From positions 1 to 10,401 of the forward strand of contig UZAE01002077.1 of assembly GCA_900617975.1 (NCBI GenBank): a stretch of DNA of 10,401 nt. The letters are read 5' to 3'. The notes under the pieces were generated by a model. The model worked only from the letters and a program-made list of their open reading frames with translations, was not told the DNA's origin and made no database searches. The position numbers were made by a program, and so were the translations under genes. Numbering within the stretch: position 1 is the first letter of the stretch; each line of letters begins with the position of its first letter. This stretch comes from Rodentolepis nana (Eukaryota; Platyhelminthes; Cestoda; Cyclophyllidea; Hymenolepididae). Below are positions 1 to 7,872 of this stretch, piece by piece.

Positions 1-340
1 TTTGATTTTCATTACAACATTCTTACTTTTACTAACCTTTTCCATTCACCTACCACAGTTTCTTAATTTTACTGTTAGCTGTTTCCTTTATCTTCATTTC
101 TCATCACATCCATGGAGGAATATTTCATTTTCACTTAAATAAGCCTCAATTGAAGATATAATCGTAGTAAATGTGTGGTGCAAATACATTTAATATCACC
201 CGGTTAACAGATACCAAAGTACCTTTGGTTTTCTAAGCTAACGTGAAAAACACACCAAGGAATATGTTTACCTTGACGAGTTCCTAGACTGGACTCCAGG
301 TATCAATTTCATGAATATTTCTTTTGTCAAACAGCCTAGG
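1..340. other. AT-rich non-coding stretch, no gene seen
   Basis: The plus strand is pyrimidine-rich over about the first 110 bases, so the minus strand is purine-rich. No open frame of useful length, splice-like context or RNA gene is visible. The stretch leads into the dispersed repeat copy that begins at or before 353. Confidence 0.6.
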
Positions 341-352
341 TGCATTGGCTCT

Positions 353-450
353 ACATGGTGTACCCTGGGCAATGTTTACTCATACGGCGAAAAAGTCTAT
401 TAACTGGCAGTTGACTTCTCACTTCAAACTACCATCACCTCACTCTATGC
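353..450 (+). repeat. Dispersed repeat, copy 1 (direct pair with the right edge of the window)
   Basis: Positions 357-450 align without a gap to 10308-10401 (offset 9951). By hand count 76 of 94 bases match, about 81%. The best-conserved blocks are TACTCATACGGC, AAAAAGTCTAT, TGACTTCT and ACTTCAAACTACCAT. Similarity fades to the left of about 353. The right boundary cannot be set because copy 2 runs off the window. Neither copy has a useful open frame; on the minus strand both are interrupted by stops within 25 codons. The family is not recognised. The divergence suggests two old, independent copies of a moderately repetitive element. An open frame covering 324-593 overlaps this repeat and is read as chance. 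Confidence 0.75.
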
Positions 451-540
451 CATATTCGACTGCTTCCACAGTACTCAACTCACCATTTTTCTACCTTTAT
501 GTCTCGCAATTTTACATTTTTGAAACACTCTTCTGTTCCT

Positions 541-549
541 CCCCCCCCC
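541..549 (+). repeat. C9 homopolymer run
   Basis: Nine consecutive C residues lie within a pyrimidine-rich stretch (about 480-590). Such a run is unusual in sequence this AT-rich and is prone to slippage and length miscalls. It may belong to the body of the repeat that includes 353-450, but this cannot be tested because the other copy is truncated. Confidence 0.6.
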
Positions 550-599
550 TCGACTTTTATCTCTTTGATGTTCCTTCCATCTGTGAAGCCTGAAGTCAA

Positions 600-1340
600 C
601 TAAAGTGCTAATGATAACTATCAAAACAGCTGCCATTTGATATAAATAAATATTTATCATTTTTAATAAAAGAAGCAGTCTAAAATGTAGTAAACACAGT
701 TTAATTTGATGCCTGTTTTCAGCAACATCATTTTAATATAGCCCGATGCCCGTGTTAGGAGAATCGAAAGGCAAAGTCACTCCCACAGACTCACCGTACA
801 CTTAAGTGCCATAAACGCGCCTTTCCATGATTAGTTTCTGACGCAACGCATTTAATTCACACATATTTGTATTAAAATCATTGATGATTTAACGGAATGC
901 TGAGATATCTAGCTTCCAGAAACTAGAGGAAAAATTTTTGTTAACCAATTCATTAAGTGAACAAAGAATAAATTGTCCATCCGCTTTTTTCATAATTCAT
1001 AACTTATTTATAAGAACCACAATGAGTGTATGAGTTCCGCTTTGTAACGGCCTTACGCTTAAAGTAATAATCAACGAGGCTTTATAATTCTCACAAAACC
1101 ATTCATGAAAAAAAGTATTTTCTTGAAAGGAATTTGACTTCTCGTGGATTATTTAATAAATAAATGAAAAAATATATGCATAAATTCACGAAATTAATTT
1201 TGAATTACTATCAACTTATCAAATTTCTTTACTTTATTGGAATGATTCTCTGTTATATTGATCCTCCGCTTTATACAGAAATATACACAAGCAGATTTCG
1301 TCGACATTATTTTTTTTTTCAATCGAAAAAATTATGAAAT
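600..1340. other. AT-rich non-coding stretch
   Basis: No open frame, RNA gene or repeat pairing was found. It contains ordinary A/T runs, including a T10 run at 1310-1319 just before the TA microsatellite. Eukaryotic polyadenylation-like hexamers (AATAAA) occur, for example near 645 and 967. In sequence of this composition they are expected by chance. Confidence 0.55.
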
Positions 1341-1356
1341 TATATATATATATATA
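1341..1356. repeat. (TA)8 microsatellite
   Basis: Eight uninterrupted TA units. They directly abut the 5' end of the SINE-like element that follows. The tract may mark the insertion target or be part of the flank; the sequence does not decide between these. Confidence 0.85.
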
Positions 1357-1360
1357 GTAG

Positions 1361-1416
1361 TAACACAATAGTGACGTGTTCGTCCTTCATGACCCAGGTC
1401 AAGGGTTTGATATACC
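1361..1416 (+). promoter_or_regulatory. Internal RNA polymerase III A and B boxes (degenerate)
   Basis: The A-box-like element is at 1361-1371 and the B-box-like element at 1404-1414. In tRNA genes and tRNA-derived SINEs these bind TFIIIC. The order and spacing fit the pattern. Substitutions in the A box (AA for the usual GG/GC) and in the B box (TTTGA for TTCGA) suggest weakened activity. Confidence 0.45.
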
Positions 1417-1478
1417 ATCTGCACATACCCATTGACTGAACCACGATAGAAAAAAATTTTCCAGATGGCTTGAAAGCT

Positions 1479-1501
1479 ATTATCATCATCATTATTATTA
1501 C
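1479..1501 (+). repeat. Trinucleotide tail of ATC/ATT units
   Basis: A run of TATCATCATCATTATTATTA forms the 3' end of the SINE-like element. The switch from ATC to ATT units suggests slippage after insertion. It marks the element's right boundary better than any target-site duplication does. Confidence 0.7.
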
Positions 1502-1758
1502 TGCAATTTAATCACATAGTTTTTCCCTTCAATCCGCCACACAAGCAATAAATTTAGTAGCCCTATGGGAGCTTTCCCCAATATGTAACGCAATTAACCA
1601 GGTTTTCCCATTAGCAAACATATCAATTATAATATGGGAGCAAATTTTAAGAGCTAATATAAATTTATTTCGAGTGGTAAACATATTTTTTTAAGGAAAC
1701 TGTTAGCACTCAGTTTATGCTTAAATGGACAAAATATGATAAAAAATTTTTCTCTTTT
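1502..1758. other. AT-rich non-coding stretch
   Basis: No open frame or recognisable element. It lies between the SINE-like tail and the G-rich tract. Confidence 0.5.
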
Positions 1759-1760
1759 GA

Positions 1761-1782
1761 GGGAGTGGGGGGTGGGGGAGGG
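1761..1782 (+). other. Putative G-quadruplex motif
   Basis: Four G-runs of 3, 6, 5 and 3 residues are separated by loops AGT, T and A. This satisfies the usual G3+N1-7 four-run rule with very short loops, which normally favours a stable quadruplex. It is an isolated G island in very AT-rich DNA and continues as a purine tract to about 1790. No gene or promoter is evident next to it, so a regulatory role is not implied. It could also be a relic of a G-rich simple repeat. Confidence 0.6.
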
Positions 1783-2380
1783 AGAGGTGAAATCTAGATC
1801 AAATTGTACTTTCTTATTGCATAAATCACACGCAAATGGGCTCAGTAGTACTGAATGTATGCAAATTAAAGCGTAAAGTATATTTCCTAATCTAATTTAA
1901 CTTTTTTGCACAAAATGCCATCATCGCATGTTGACATAAAAGATTTAACGAAGCTGGGAAAAGTCGTATTAAGCAGTATTGGAGAAAAGTGAAGTTCTCT
2001 TCAAAAATGCTTTTTTCGGATTTTACTAAATTTTACCAGTTTACTTTACTAAAAAATTTGAGTAAAAGTTTGAAAAATTTTATCTGCCTATTGGTAATTC
2101 TCATTAACATAAGTATTGCCTGTGGTTTGATATTTCGATTGTGAGTGGCATATTGTTATCTTAGATTGGGGTTATTATCTCTCAGTGATAGTGAGCTATT
2201 TATCCTCTAATGATGCAATATTTTAATTGCCACCATTCTGAAATAATGACATGAATTTCTGCAAATATTATGAAATTCATCGGAATATCGTACAGAATAA
2301 CAGGAACATTTTAAATGAAAATGAAAATTACTACTTTCAATGCAAATTAAACATTAAATTTGTGAGCATAATTAATTTGG

Positions 2381-2400
2381 AAATATTTTTAAAAATATTT
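2381..2400. repeat. Perfect 20-base A/T palindrome
   Basis: AAATATTTTTAAAAATATTT equals its own reverse complement over 20 bases. It contains only A and T and sits in low-complexity sequence, so chance is the most likely origin. It could extrude as a small cruciform. Confidence 0.7.
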
Positions 2401-2737
2401 ATTTTAAATTTTTTGTAGGCACAATCGGCAATTTTGAAATAAAATTAAGATAATGCTATTGGAGGTCAAACGGTATTATTAATTCGATGAAAATTAATAT
2501 AATTTATATGAAGAAATAAAGTCTAGCATTAATATTACAAAAATGCCAAAAAGTTTAAGATGCTTAGTTTCAAACATATTTTGAACCGGTTATTTAAGTC
2601 CCATTTGTAAAAATGTGTAATTTCTCTGTGATAGAAATGTGAAATACAGTCAAAATATCTTAAACAGACAAATACATTCACTCTTAATTATTAACAAGCT
2701 TTCTGTAAATTTTTATTGATGTTGTATTTACATTACA

Positions 2738-2751
2738 TTATTATTATTATT
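2738..2751. repeat. Short (TTA)n microsatellite
   Basis: About four to five TTA units occur in the stretch CATTATTATTATTATTAAAT. It is short and there is no sign that it belongs to a larger element. Confidence 0.6.
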
Positions 2752-3889
2752 AAATTTAAATGACAATTATATGCCATTCAATTTGTCCTTTTATTACGGT
2801 ATACAATTCCAAGTTGCAGTCTATCCATATTGATCATCATAATAACATCAAATCTGCTGTTATTTATTTGCAAGAAATTAACCTGTTCTTTATATTTTAT
2901 TCACCCTAAATTCATTAATTTTTAAATGGTTTACTTAAATGAATTTCCAGCTGCTTGATAATTTGTGAAGTGCTTTTGAAATGTTTGCTTTTGACACATT
3001 TTTATTTTTATCCTCTTTGAAACTTAAAGCAAAGCTTCGTTAAATTGGAGCATATTATTATTAAAATAAACTAAAAATAATATAATATAATCTAAAATTT
3101 CCTCTTTGAATTGTTTTTATATGAATAATTGTTTATGAGGCTTTTAAATTTCTTACTTTATTCGAAGAATTACAAGAAGAATGATTATTATTTAAAGTAT
3201 CTAATCCAAGAGAACCAGCTAGTTAAGAAGTTATCAACATTCTCTCTATAAGTAAAAATTGCAATTTTCACAAATCCACATTTCACATTTTATTGAAAAT
3301 ATCTTTCCGCGCAATCGGTAAATTCATACTTGAAGCAAGGAAACGGCTCTTAAGCTTAAATCAGATTATCTTATTTTCACTAGAAGTATTTGCTACTGTT
3401 TTCACAATGACAAAATAACAGTTTGAGTGGTATTAATTTTATTCGTTTAATAAAAGACATTTAGACACTGATAATAAAACATCTCTTGCACAATTTTGTG
3501 CTATTTAAAAAGCATTTACTTTTCAAGAGCTTTACCTTTTTGGACTTATTTATGTATATTATTTTTTTGTTCGAAATTTAATAATAAAAAAATTTGAAAA
3601 AATAAATGTTTTGAAACGCAATTTTGATATTATTGAAAGGATTTAGAATCTTTATAAGTTATCATCATGAGTGGAACCTTTTCAAAAGAAATATAATTTT
3701 TTTATCAGACATTAATCAAATTCCTACTTTGTACCGCTGTGAGGACAGCACACCTTCCTGTAAATTTATTTCAACTGGCACAAATTTATCATGGACTGGT
3801 ATTGAAATAAAAGCATTTAGATTCTAAATGGACTTTCAACAGCAAAAGGGTCTTTGATGGCAGTCGAAATTGATTATGCAATATCTGAA

Positions 3890-3990
3890 CCTTAGTGGAG
3901 GTCACGTCGTACGTCCCTTTTTTTGGTGACTGCAACCAGCCCACTTTTTAGGCCATGCATTTTAGATCAACATCGAGATCATGACCTCTA
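3890..3990. repeat. CpG-richer patch, possible fragment of an unidentified repeat
   Basis: The patch is richer in G+C and CpG than its surroundings, including GTCACGTCGTACGTCCC at 3901-3917. A 7-base inverted pair (GAGGTCA at 3898-3904, TGACCTC at 3982-3988) frames it. The stretch has no open frame. The composition contrast suggests a degenerate interspersed repeat, but no second copy lies in this window, so the call is weak. The 67-codon plus-strand frame at 3624-3827 just before it shows no recognisable protein features. Confidence 0.25.
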
Positions 3991-4860
3991 AAATAACGGA
4001 TGCATATTAGCAAATTGAGAATTAATAGTTCAAAAATGCATGCTTGAATCAAAATATTCTTGTATTAAAGGTCAATTTACCTTATTGACCGATCACGCTA
4101 TTCTTAAAATAACAAAATGCTCCCTATTATTAAATAATCTTTCTATTTACCTTAATTAAATAAAGAATCATTTTTTTTATTTCGAAACCTGTAAAACATG
4201 ATAGTTAGATACGCAGAGAATATTTTCAAAGACGTTTGCTTTCTTTATTCTCTCAAAATAGAAACAATTAATATTGAATTGAAAAATTGAATAAGCTTTT
4301 AACATTTAATTTATACTTTAGAATAATTTATTAGCCAAAGTTGTATTCCCATGATCTATTTATCCTGTAAAAAATGCAGATCTTTGTATTTTAGAAACTG
4401 TTTGTTAGTACTTTCACAGGTAATTAAAACAAATTATTTAGTCGTTAAAATGGCACGACATTTGCGATTATGATTAGGAAATACTCCACGCAACAATGAT
4501 GTTACCATTTGATTTGAAAGCTATGGTAGTCTTGAATCTAAAATTCCCATTATTGGCCTTAAATTTAGCTGTAACTTGATTTACTAAGGAAAAAAAGTTA
4601 CTTTAACAAATTGGGTGTGCATTTCCTTTCTTAATTTTGTCACGCATAACGTATCTGCTTAGTGGCAAAATAATGCCAACTCCAGTGGTAACACACGAAA
4701 TGATACTGATCTTAGAAGAGAATTTGAGTGGGGAAATAAGTAAAGAATTTAAATTCTATTAAAGACCTCGAATTTCTGTCATCAGATTCCGATATTTTGC
4801 ACAATTTGTAAATGAAGTACTAAGTGATTAAATATTTGCCCCTTTTGTAATTTGTTACTA
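3991..4860. other. AT-rich non-coding stretch
   Basis: No open frame of useful length, RNA gene or repeat was found on either strand. It ends where the sequence becomes less AT-rich, just before the 147-codon open frame. Confidence 0.55.
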
Positions 4861-4880
4861 CAGTGACTCGAATGTGGTGA

Positions 4881-5324
4881 ATCGCTAACAATTTTACTGG
4901 AACAATCTGTCTTTTCTGTGACCTCATACTCACATATTTGGATGTTCTGGATGCCCCAACTTCATTTCTCCTCCGTTTGCTCACGTTCTTTTCTGTGTCC
5001 TTACTCAACACAATAGCCCTTACTGCGTGTTTTCCAATGAGTCAAGGAAACTCAACAGATATGTTCGATTTAATCCTTATTGATTCAGCGTCTAATGAGG
5101 TTTTTTATTGTAAATCGTATTCCATAAATAAAACTGATTCTGTACTAAACAGATCCCTTCTTTCTGAATTTCAACGGCAAAGGAATGGAATTTCTGCTAT
5201 AAATGTAACATTCTCCAGCAAGTGCAATTTCTGTAAACTGTTTGCTAATCCGCACAGTGAATCAACCAAAATGCAGCTATGTTTCATACATTCCTATTTT
5301 CTTATAATCCACATGCTGATTTGA
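4881..5324 (+). CDS. Unassigned open frame, candidate secreted-type protein or exon
   Basis: I do not recognise this protein. The frame is open for 147 codons, from after a TGA at 4878 to a TGA at 5322. That is long for sequence this AT-rich. The first in-frame ATG is at 5037, giving 95 residues. A frame opened earlier, at the TTG at 4938, would put a hydrophobic stretch (LLRLLTFFSVSLLNTIALTA) near the N-terminus, like a signal or membrane segment. Downstream are four N-glycosylation-type sequons (NST, NKT, NRS, NVT) and four cysteines, including a CNFC pair. The tail is again hydrophobic. If real, it would suit an extracellular or membrane protein, or one exon of it. There is no convincing splice acceptor in phase, no homology I can name, and a 63-codon frame runs antisense at 4820-5011. 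Chance remains quite possible. Confidence 0.22.
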   Translation: MANNFTGTICLFCDLILTYLDVLDAPTSFLLRLLTFFSVSLLNTIALTACFPMSQGNSTDMFDLILIDSASNEVFYCKSYSINKTDSVLNRSLLSEFQRQRNGISAINVTFSSKCNFCKLFANPHSESTKMQLCFIHSYFLIIHMLI

Positions 5325-5689
5325 AATTGTTCTGCGTTGCCTAATAATGCCTATGATTATTTTAACACCATTTTAAAATTGGAAAGACAAATAAGTTCTG
5401 CTAATTGTTTTTAAAATCAAGGAGAAGTGGTTGTGTTAATCAATTGTAAAGCCTGCAAGGCTTAATTGGCAAAGTATTTACTCTGAATTTCAATTACGTA
5501 ACGACAAAAGCTTTAATATATTTATAAACATATATACAGATATCTGACAATAAATTTTGCAATGAATTTATAAGGCAATCTAAACTAACTTTGAAAAACG
5601 GCTTTTTGCTTTTAATATAATGTAATATGTTGAATAGCATCACACTGTCGATTTTGTCTCTACAAATCATATTCAAATGGAGATCCTAG
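5325..5689. other. AT-rich stretch, nothing firm
   Basis: A 60-codon minus-strand frame at 5494-5676 lies here, directly downstream of the transposase-like remnant. It contains a KKPFF string, which only weakly recalls the KKPxL segment of Tc1-type transposases. It is not supported enough to call coding. Confidence 0.4.
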
Positions 5690-5848
5690 TGCCTTCCTCT
5701 TCCTTTCAAGAACGCGGACGATTAATTATCCCATGTTTGCTTGCCTAAGTGCCACTCGAGGTTATTCATCGCGTTTTGTCAGTTTCCACGGCCTATTTCT
5801 TAGGCCCACAATTTGCCTGCTCGGTTGTGCTTTAAGATCTACCAAAAT
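5690..5848 (-). pseudogene. Possible broken Tc1/mariner-type transposase N-terminal remnant
   Basis: Read on the minus strand from 5848, one frame gives ILVDLKAQPSRQIVGL and then RNRPWKLTKRDE, ending at a TAA at 5762-5764. After 13 codons that include two stops, the same frame resumes with LIVRVLERKRKA (5690-5725). In Tc1-type transposases, the first helix-turn-helix carries an 'SxRxIAxxL'-like helix. It is followed by a GRPRK linker and then a second DNA-binding helix with an 'LTxRDxRxIxR'-like start. The order here matches that layout with deletions: the linker follows the first helix too closely and an insertion splits the second motif. No catalytic DDE/DDD region, terminal inverted repeat or TA duplication was found. 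If the reading is right, it is a short dead fragment. The similarity is from memory of the family and is modest. The opposite-strand 67-codon frame (5733-5936) is then a shadow. Confidence 0.3.
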
Positions 5849-5939
5849 TGGTTTTTTTCAAAACTCCTCTCTCGAGTTAATGCTTGCTTCTAATTTCCTC
5901 GTGGATAGATATTTGCCATCTTCGCCTAAACATTAAGGC

Positions 5940-6920
5940 AAAGTTAATTAAAAATCTGAAATTTGATTAAATTTTTCTTATTAAAATAAACAAAATGACT
6001 AGCTTTGCCTGCTGGAATATTCAAATTAATTTAGAGAAGTCTATTAGAGAAGTTGTCTATTTTTCGGTACTCATTACTTAGATTAAATTAGGTAATTCTT
6101 TTTTTAAATTTAGATTATTGATTGAAAATTTACTCTAACGATTCTTATAAGGTTCAATGATCTTGGGAGGAAATCATGGGACTAGAACTAATCAATTTTT
6201 AATTATAAAATTCGAATCACGAAATATGCATACCATAGAATAAGATGACTATAGTGATGGAGTTGAAGTTGAGGGTCAATTTATTGTTTGAATGTGGCAA
6301 TGAAAATGTGGACTAGACTATATGAAATTCGAGTCGTGCAACTGTAGATTCTTGGAGAGTAATCAGAATATCACATCTGGTGTTAACATAATTCTTAACA
6401 AAATATTTACTAAGTGATGAAAATCCTCCCTGCGCTACCGAGGAAGACATATTATATAAATGAAATCAATAGAATAAATAAATACTCAAACAAAACCCAA
6501 AGAACAACATTCATTTTGATTTCACTATACCTTCTAATCTATAACTTCTAAATGCACTTTTCTCCCGGCAATAAGTGAAATTTAGAGAGAAAGCCATGAA
6601 ATATTTATTTATTTGCAATTATCGATTAGGGATTTGCTCATGTTGACAGAGTTATTGTCAGATTTATTTTTAATCATATACTAGTGTTTAATGAAATATT
6701 TTACCCACGACCACATATAAAAATAAATGTTAAGTTTTATTTTCCACGAAAACTCTCAAATTTTATGTCAATTTTACACTTGATTTCGGTATTAATTAAT
6801 ATCTTTTATACTGATAAGAAATCAGGTATTTCAAAGTAGCGGCAGATTTGTTTCTTTAAATTTTTGATAGGATAGAAGAGCATAAAATTTCAGCATAGTT
6901 TTCAAATCCCTCTTACCATC
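5940..6920. other. AT-rich non-coding stretch
   Basis: No open frame of useful length and no recognisable element on either strand. On the minus strand, AATAAATAAATA near 6602-6613 could serve as a polyadenylation signal for the putative minus-strand gene further right, but such strings are common at this base composition. Confidence 0.5.
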
Positions 6921-6921
6921 C

Positions 6922-7176
6922 TTATAGTTTTCTGTCTAATTCTTTTAAAAAAACTTGTTCATTTTGCTTAGAATCTCGAAATCTTTGTTCTCTTGGAGTG
7001 TGATTCATACAATTGAAAAGACGATAATCAAATGGGACGAATCTGACTATTTTGGAGGTAATAATAGAACCTCCCAAGTTTAAACATGAAATAGAGGAGA
7101 AGTTATTTTCTCGGTTTGATTGAATGGGGTGGTGTGAGGGTGGGACATAGTCATGATGCAGAACTATCCCTTTCAT
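6922..7176 (-). CDS. Unassigned 84-residue ATG-initiated open frame
   Basis: I do not recognise this product. It begins with a true ATG placed immediately after an in-frame TAA and ends at TAA. The -3 position is T, a poor eukaryotic start context. The predicted protein is rich in H, N, R and S. It has no signal peptide, no membrane segment and no cysteine pattern beyond two isolated residues. Its C-terminus is strongly charged (DSKQNEQVFLKELDRKL). It lies in the less AT-rich island at 6920-7880, downstream of the candidate minus-strand exon. That is the only reason to list it; it may be chance or part of a 3' untranslated region. Confidence 0.15.
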   Translation of the reverse strand: MKGIVLHHDYVPPSHHPIQSNRENNFSSISCLNLGGSIITSKIVRFVPFDYRLFNCMNHTPREQRFRDSKQNEQVFLKELDRKL

Positions 7177-7260
7177 TTAAATAAACTTGAAATTTTATCT
7201 TTGAATCTCTTCTACTGTCAACAGCAATAAACCCTGGCCTTGACAGTTGTAACAATTATT

Positions 7261-7313
7261 TCAATTATTTCCCACAATATGGGTGAAAGAAGTTACCAGA
7301 GGGCCAGCCTTGT
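7261..7313 (-). CDS. Hypothetical terminal exon of the minus-strand gene
   Basis: On the minus strand, a pyrimidine-rich stretch (CCCATTCCCTTCTCTAAACAAAG) ends in AG at 7315-7314 and resembles a 3' splice acceptor. Joining position 7313 to the phase-1 donor of the exon at 7747-7872 keeps the frame open. It adds HKAGPLVTSFTHIVGNN, then TGA at 7263-7261. The implied intron is 433 bases. The evidence is only splice-site resemblance and phase agreement. A second acceptor near 7220 (TTGCTGTTGACAG on the minus strand) would also be in phase, adding six codons before a stop, so the choice is not unique. Confidence 0.2.
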
Positions 7314-7343
7314 CTTTGTTTAGAGAAGGGAATGGGCACTTGA

Positions 7344-7685
7344 TTTAGAGACAACCATTGTTTTTCCACTGAGGCTGTTGTTAAGTATTCATTTCCTGCC
7401 CTCAGTAACAAGTTGATAAAAAATTCCGAATTATCTGTTGTCAAGACAACACAGAAAGAACATTATTTCCTAGCTCCTCTTTGCTATACGGAAAAAGCTG
7501 ATTGCGGCGGCACCTCAAATTCTGCATTAACACTTTGCCCGTGGAATATCTGTTTTGACCATGAACATGTTAGCTTTTTCAGTAATTCTACCAAAGTTAA
7601 TCGAGACTCTGATTCAACGTCTCCATCAAAATTCTTAGGCTACAATGATTTTAGAACACCATATAAATTCGTATTAACCAATTGA
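7344..7685 (+). CDS. Unassigned 113-codon open frame behind a splice-acceptor-like site
   Basis: I do not recognise this protein. The frame is open from after a TGA at 7341 to a TGA at 7683-7685. There is no ATG to begin a long product; the usual start would be a TTG at 7413, so it would more likely be an exon than a whole gene. A strong-looking acceptor, CATTTCCTGCCCTCAG, ends at 7405, and splicing there leaves about 92 codons to the stop. The predicted segment has four cysteines (spacing X6, X10, X4), one NST glycosylation-type sequon and an ST/D-rich stretch. It could be a last exon of a secreted protein. Against this, a 52-codon frame runs on the opposite strand (7484-7639), and a better exon candidate on that strand lies just to the right. 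Confidence 0.22.
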   Translation, partial: FRDNHCFSTEAVVKYSFPALSNKLIKNSELSVVKTTQKEHYFLAPLCYTEKADCGGTSNSALTLCPWNICFDHEHVSFFSNSTKVNRDSDSTSPSKFLGYNDFRTPYKFVLTN

Positions 7686-7740
7686 AATCTACTAAAATCA
7701 AAATTCATTTTGTGGCACTTAAGCATTTGATCATATTCTT

Positions 7741-7746
7741 ACTTAC
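7741..7746 (-). promoter_or_regulatory. Consensus 5' splice donor (GTAAGT)
   Basis: The hexamer follows the last exon base, C, directly. A second, weaker donor (GTAAGA) begins four bases further on and would leave a phase-2 junction. Taken alone the hexamer is common; it is notable because it sits exactly where the protein-like frame stops reading well. Confidence 0.4.
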
Positions 7747-7872
7747 GATTGGCAAACTCATACTCTTTTCCATCTGCATAATATTTATCGATACCTTCAT
7801 TTAGAAAAGGGCATACCAAATTGATTGCTTCAGAGTGTCTGGATACCATCGAACTCAAACATCCGCTTACTT
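7747..7872 (-). CDS. Candidate internal coding exon of an unrecognised protein, with 5' splice donor
   Basis: This is the best protein-like segment in the window, although short. Read on the minus strand, it gives 41 codons. They include a CX15C pair, the core INLVCPFLNEG and the end GIDKYYADGKEYEFAN. The last base of the exon (C, codon phase 1) is followed at once by GTAAGT (7746-7741), a consensus 5' splice donor. Base content is clearly less AT-rich than the flanks, and the residue mix is balanced and globular-looking rather than K/N/I/F-biased. The frame stays open upstream to a TGA at 7955-7957, but that extension is AT-rich, so I place the acceptor near AAAG at 7873; other AGs within a few bases also fit. 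The acceptor tract is weak. I cannot assign a family. The rest of the gene is not evident nearby. Confidence 0.45.

Larger units (their letters stand above)
1354..1501 (+). mobile_element. tRNA-derived SINE-like element
   Basis: A short non-autonomous retroposon candidate. An A-box-like TAACACAATAG begins at 1361, against the RNA polymerase III consensus TRGYNNARNGG. A B-box-like GGTTTGATATACC begins at 1404, against GGTTCGANNCC. The 43-base spacing between box starts is what a tRNA gene shows. The intervening GTGTTCGTCCTTCATGAC reads like a tRNA anticodon-arm region. Both boxes carry substitutions, so this is not a functional tRNA gene. A tRNA-unrelated body of about 60 bases follows, then a simple-repeat tail of ATC and ATT units (1479-1501), as is usual for SINEs mobilised by a partner LINE. 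No clean target-site duplication was found. The element is probably old and inactive. Confidence 0.55.
1800..3620. other. Long, very AT-rich gene-free stretch
   Basis: No frame longer than about 60 codons exists on either strand. No RNA gene and no internal repeat longer than short A/T words was seen. Local items are a 20-base palindrome at 2381-2400, a TTA-type trinucleotide run near 2738-2751 and a short TATAA-type repeat near 3077-3091. It reads as ordinary intergenic or intronic DNA. Confidence 0.6.

Noticed and set aside
324..593. 89-codon plus-strand frame over the left repeat
   Set aside because: It spans the dispersed repeat and a C9 run, starts at a non-ATG codon, and the second repeat copy does not keep the frame open. 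Read as chance.
1354..1426. A functional tRNA gene
   Set aside because: Both internal boxes deviate from consensus, acceptor-stem pairing is not evident, and the sequence runs on into a SINE-like body and tail.
3624..3827. 67-codon plus-strand frame
   Set aside because: The N-terminal half has the I/F/N/K bias of A/T-rich random sequence and no splice context supports the C-terminal half.
4820..5011. 63-codon minus-strand frame, K/R-rich
   Set aside because: It overlaps the longer plus-strand frame and has no motif I recognise. A donor-like GTGAGT lies within it, but no partner acceptor could be argued.
5733..5936. 67-codon plus-strand frame
   Set aside because: It lies opposite the transposase-like remnant, which explains the local composition better; no protein features were recognised.
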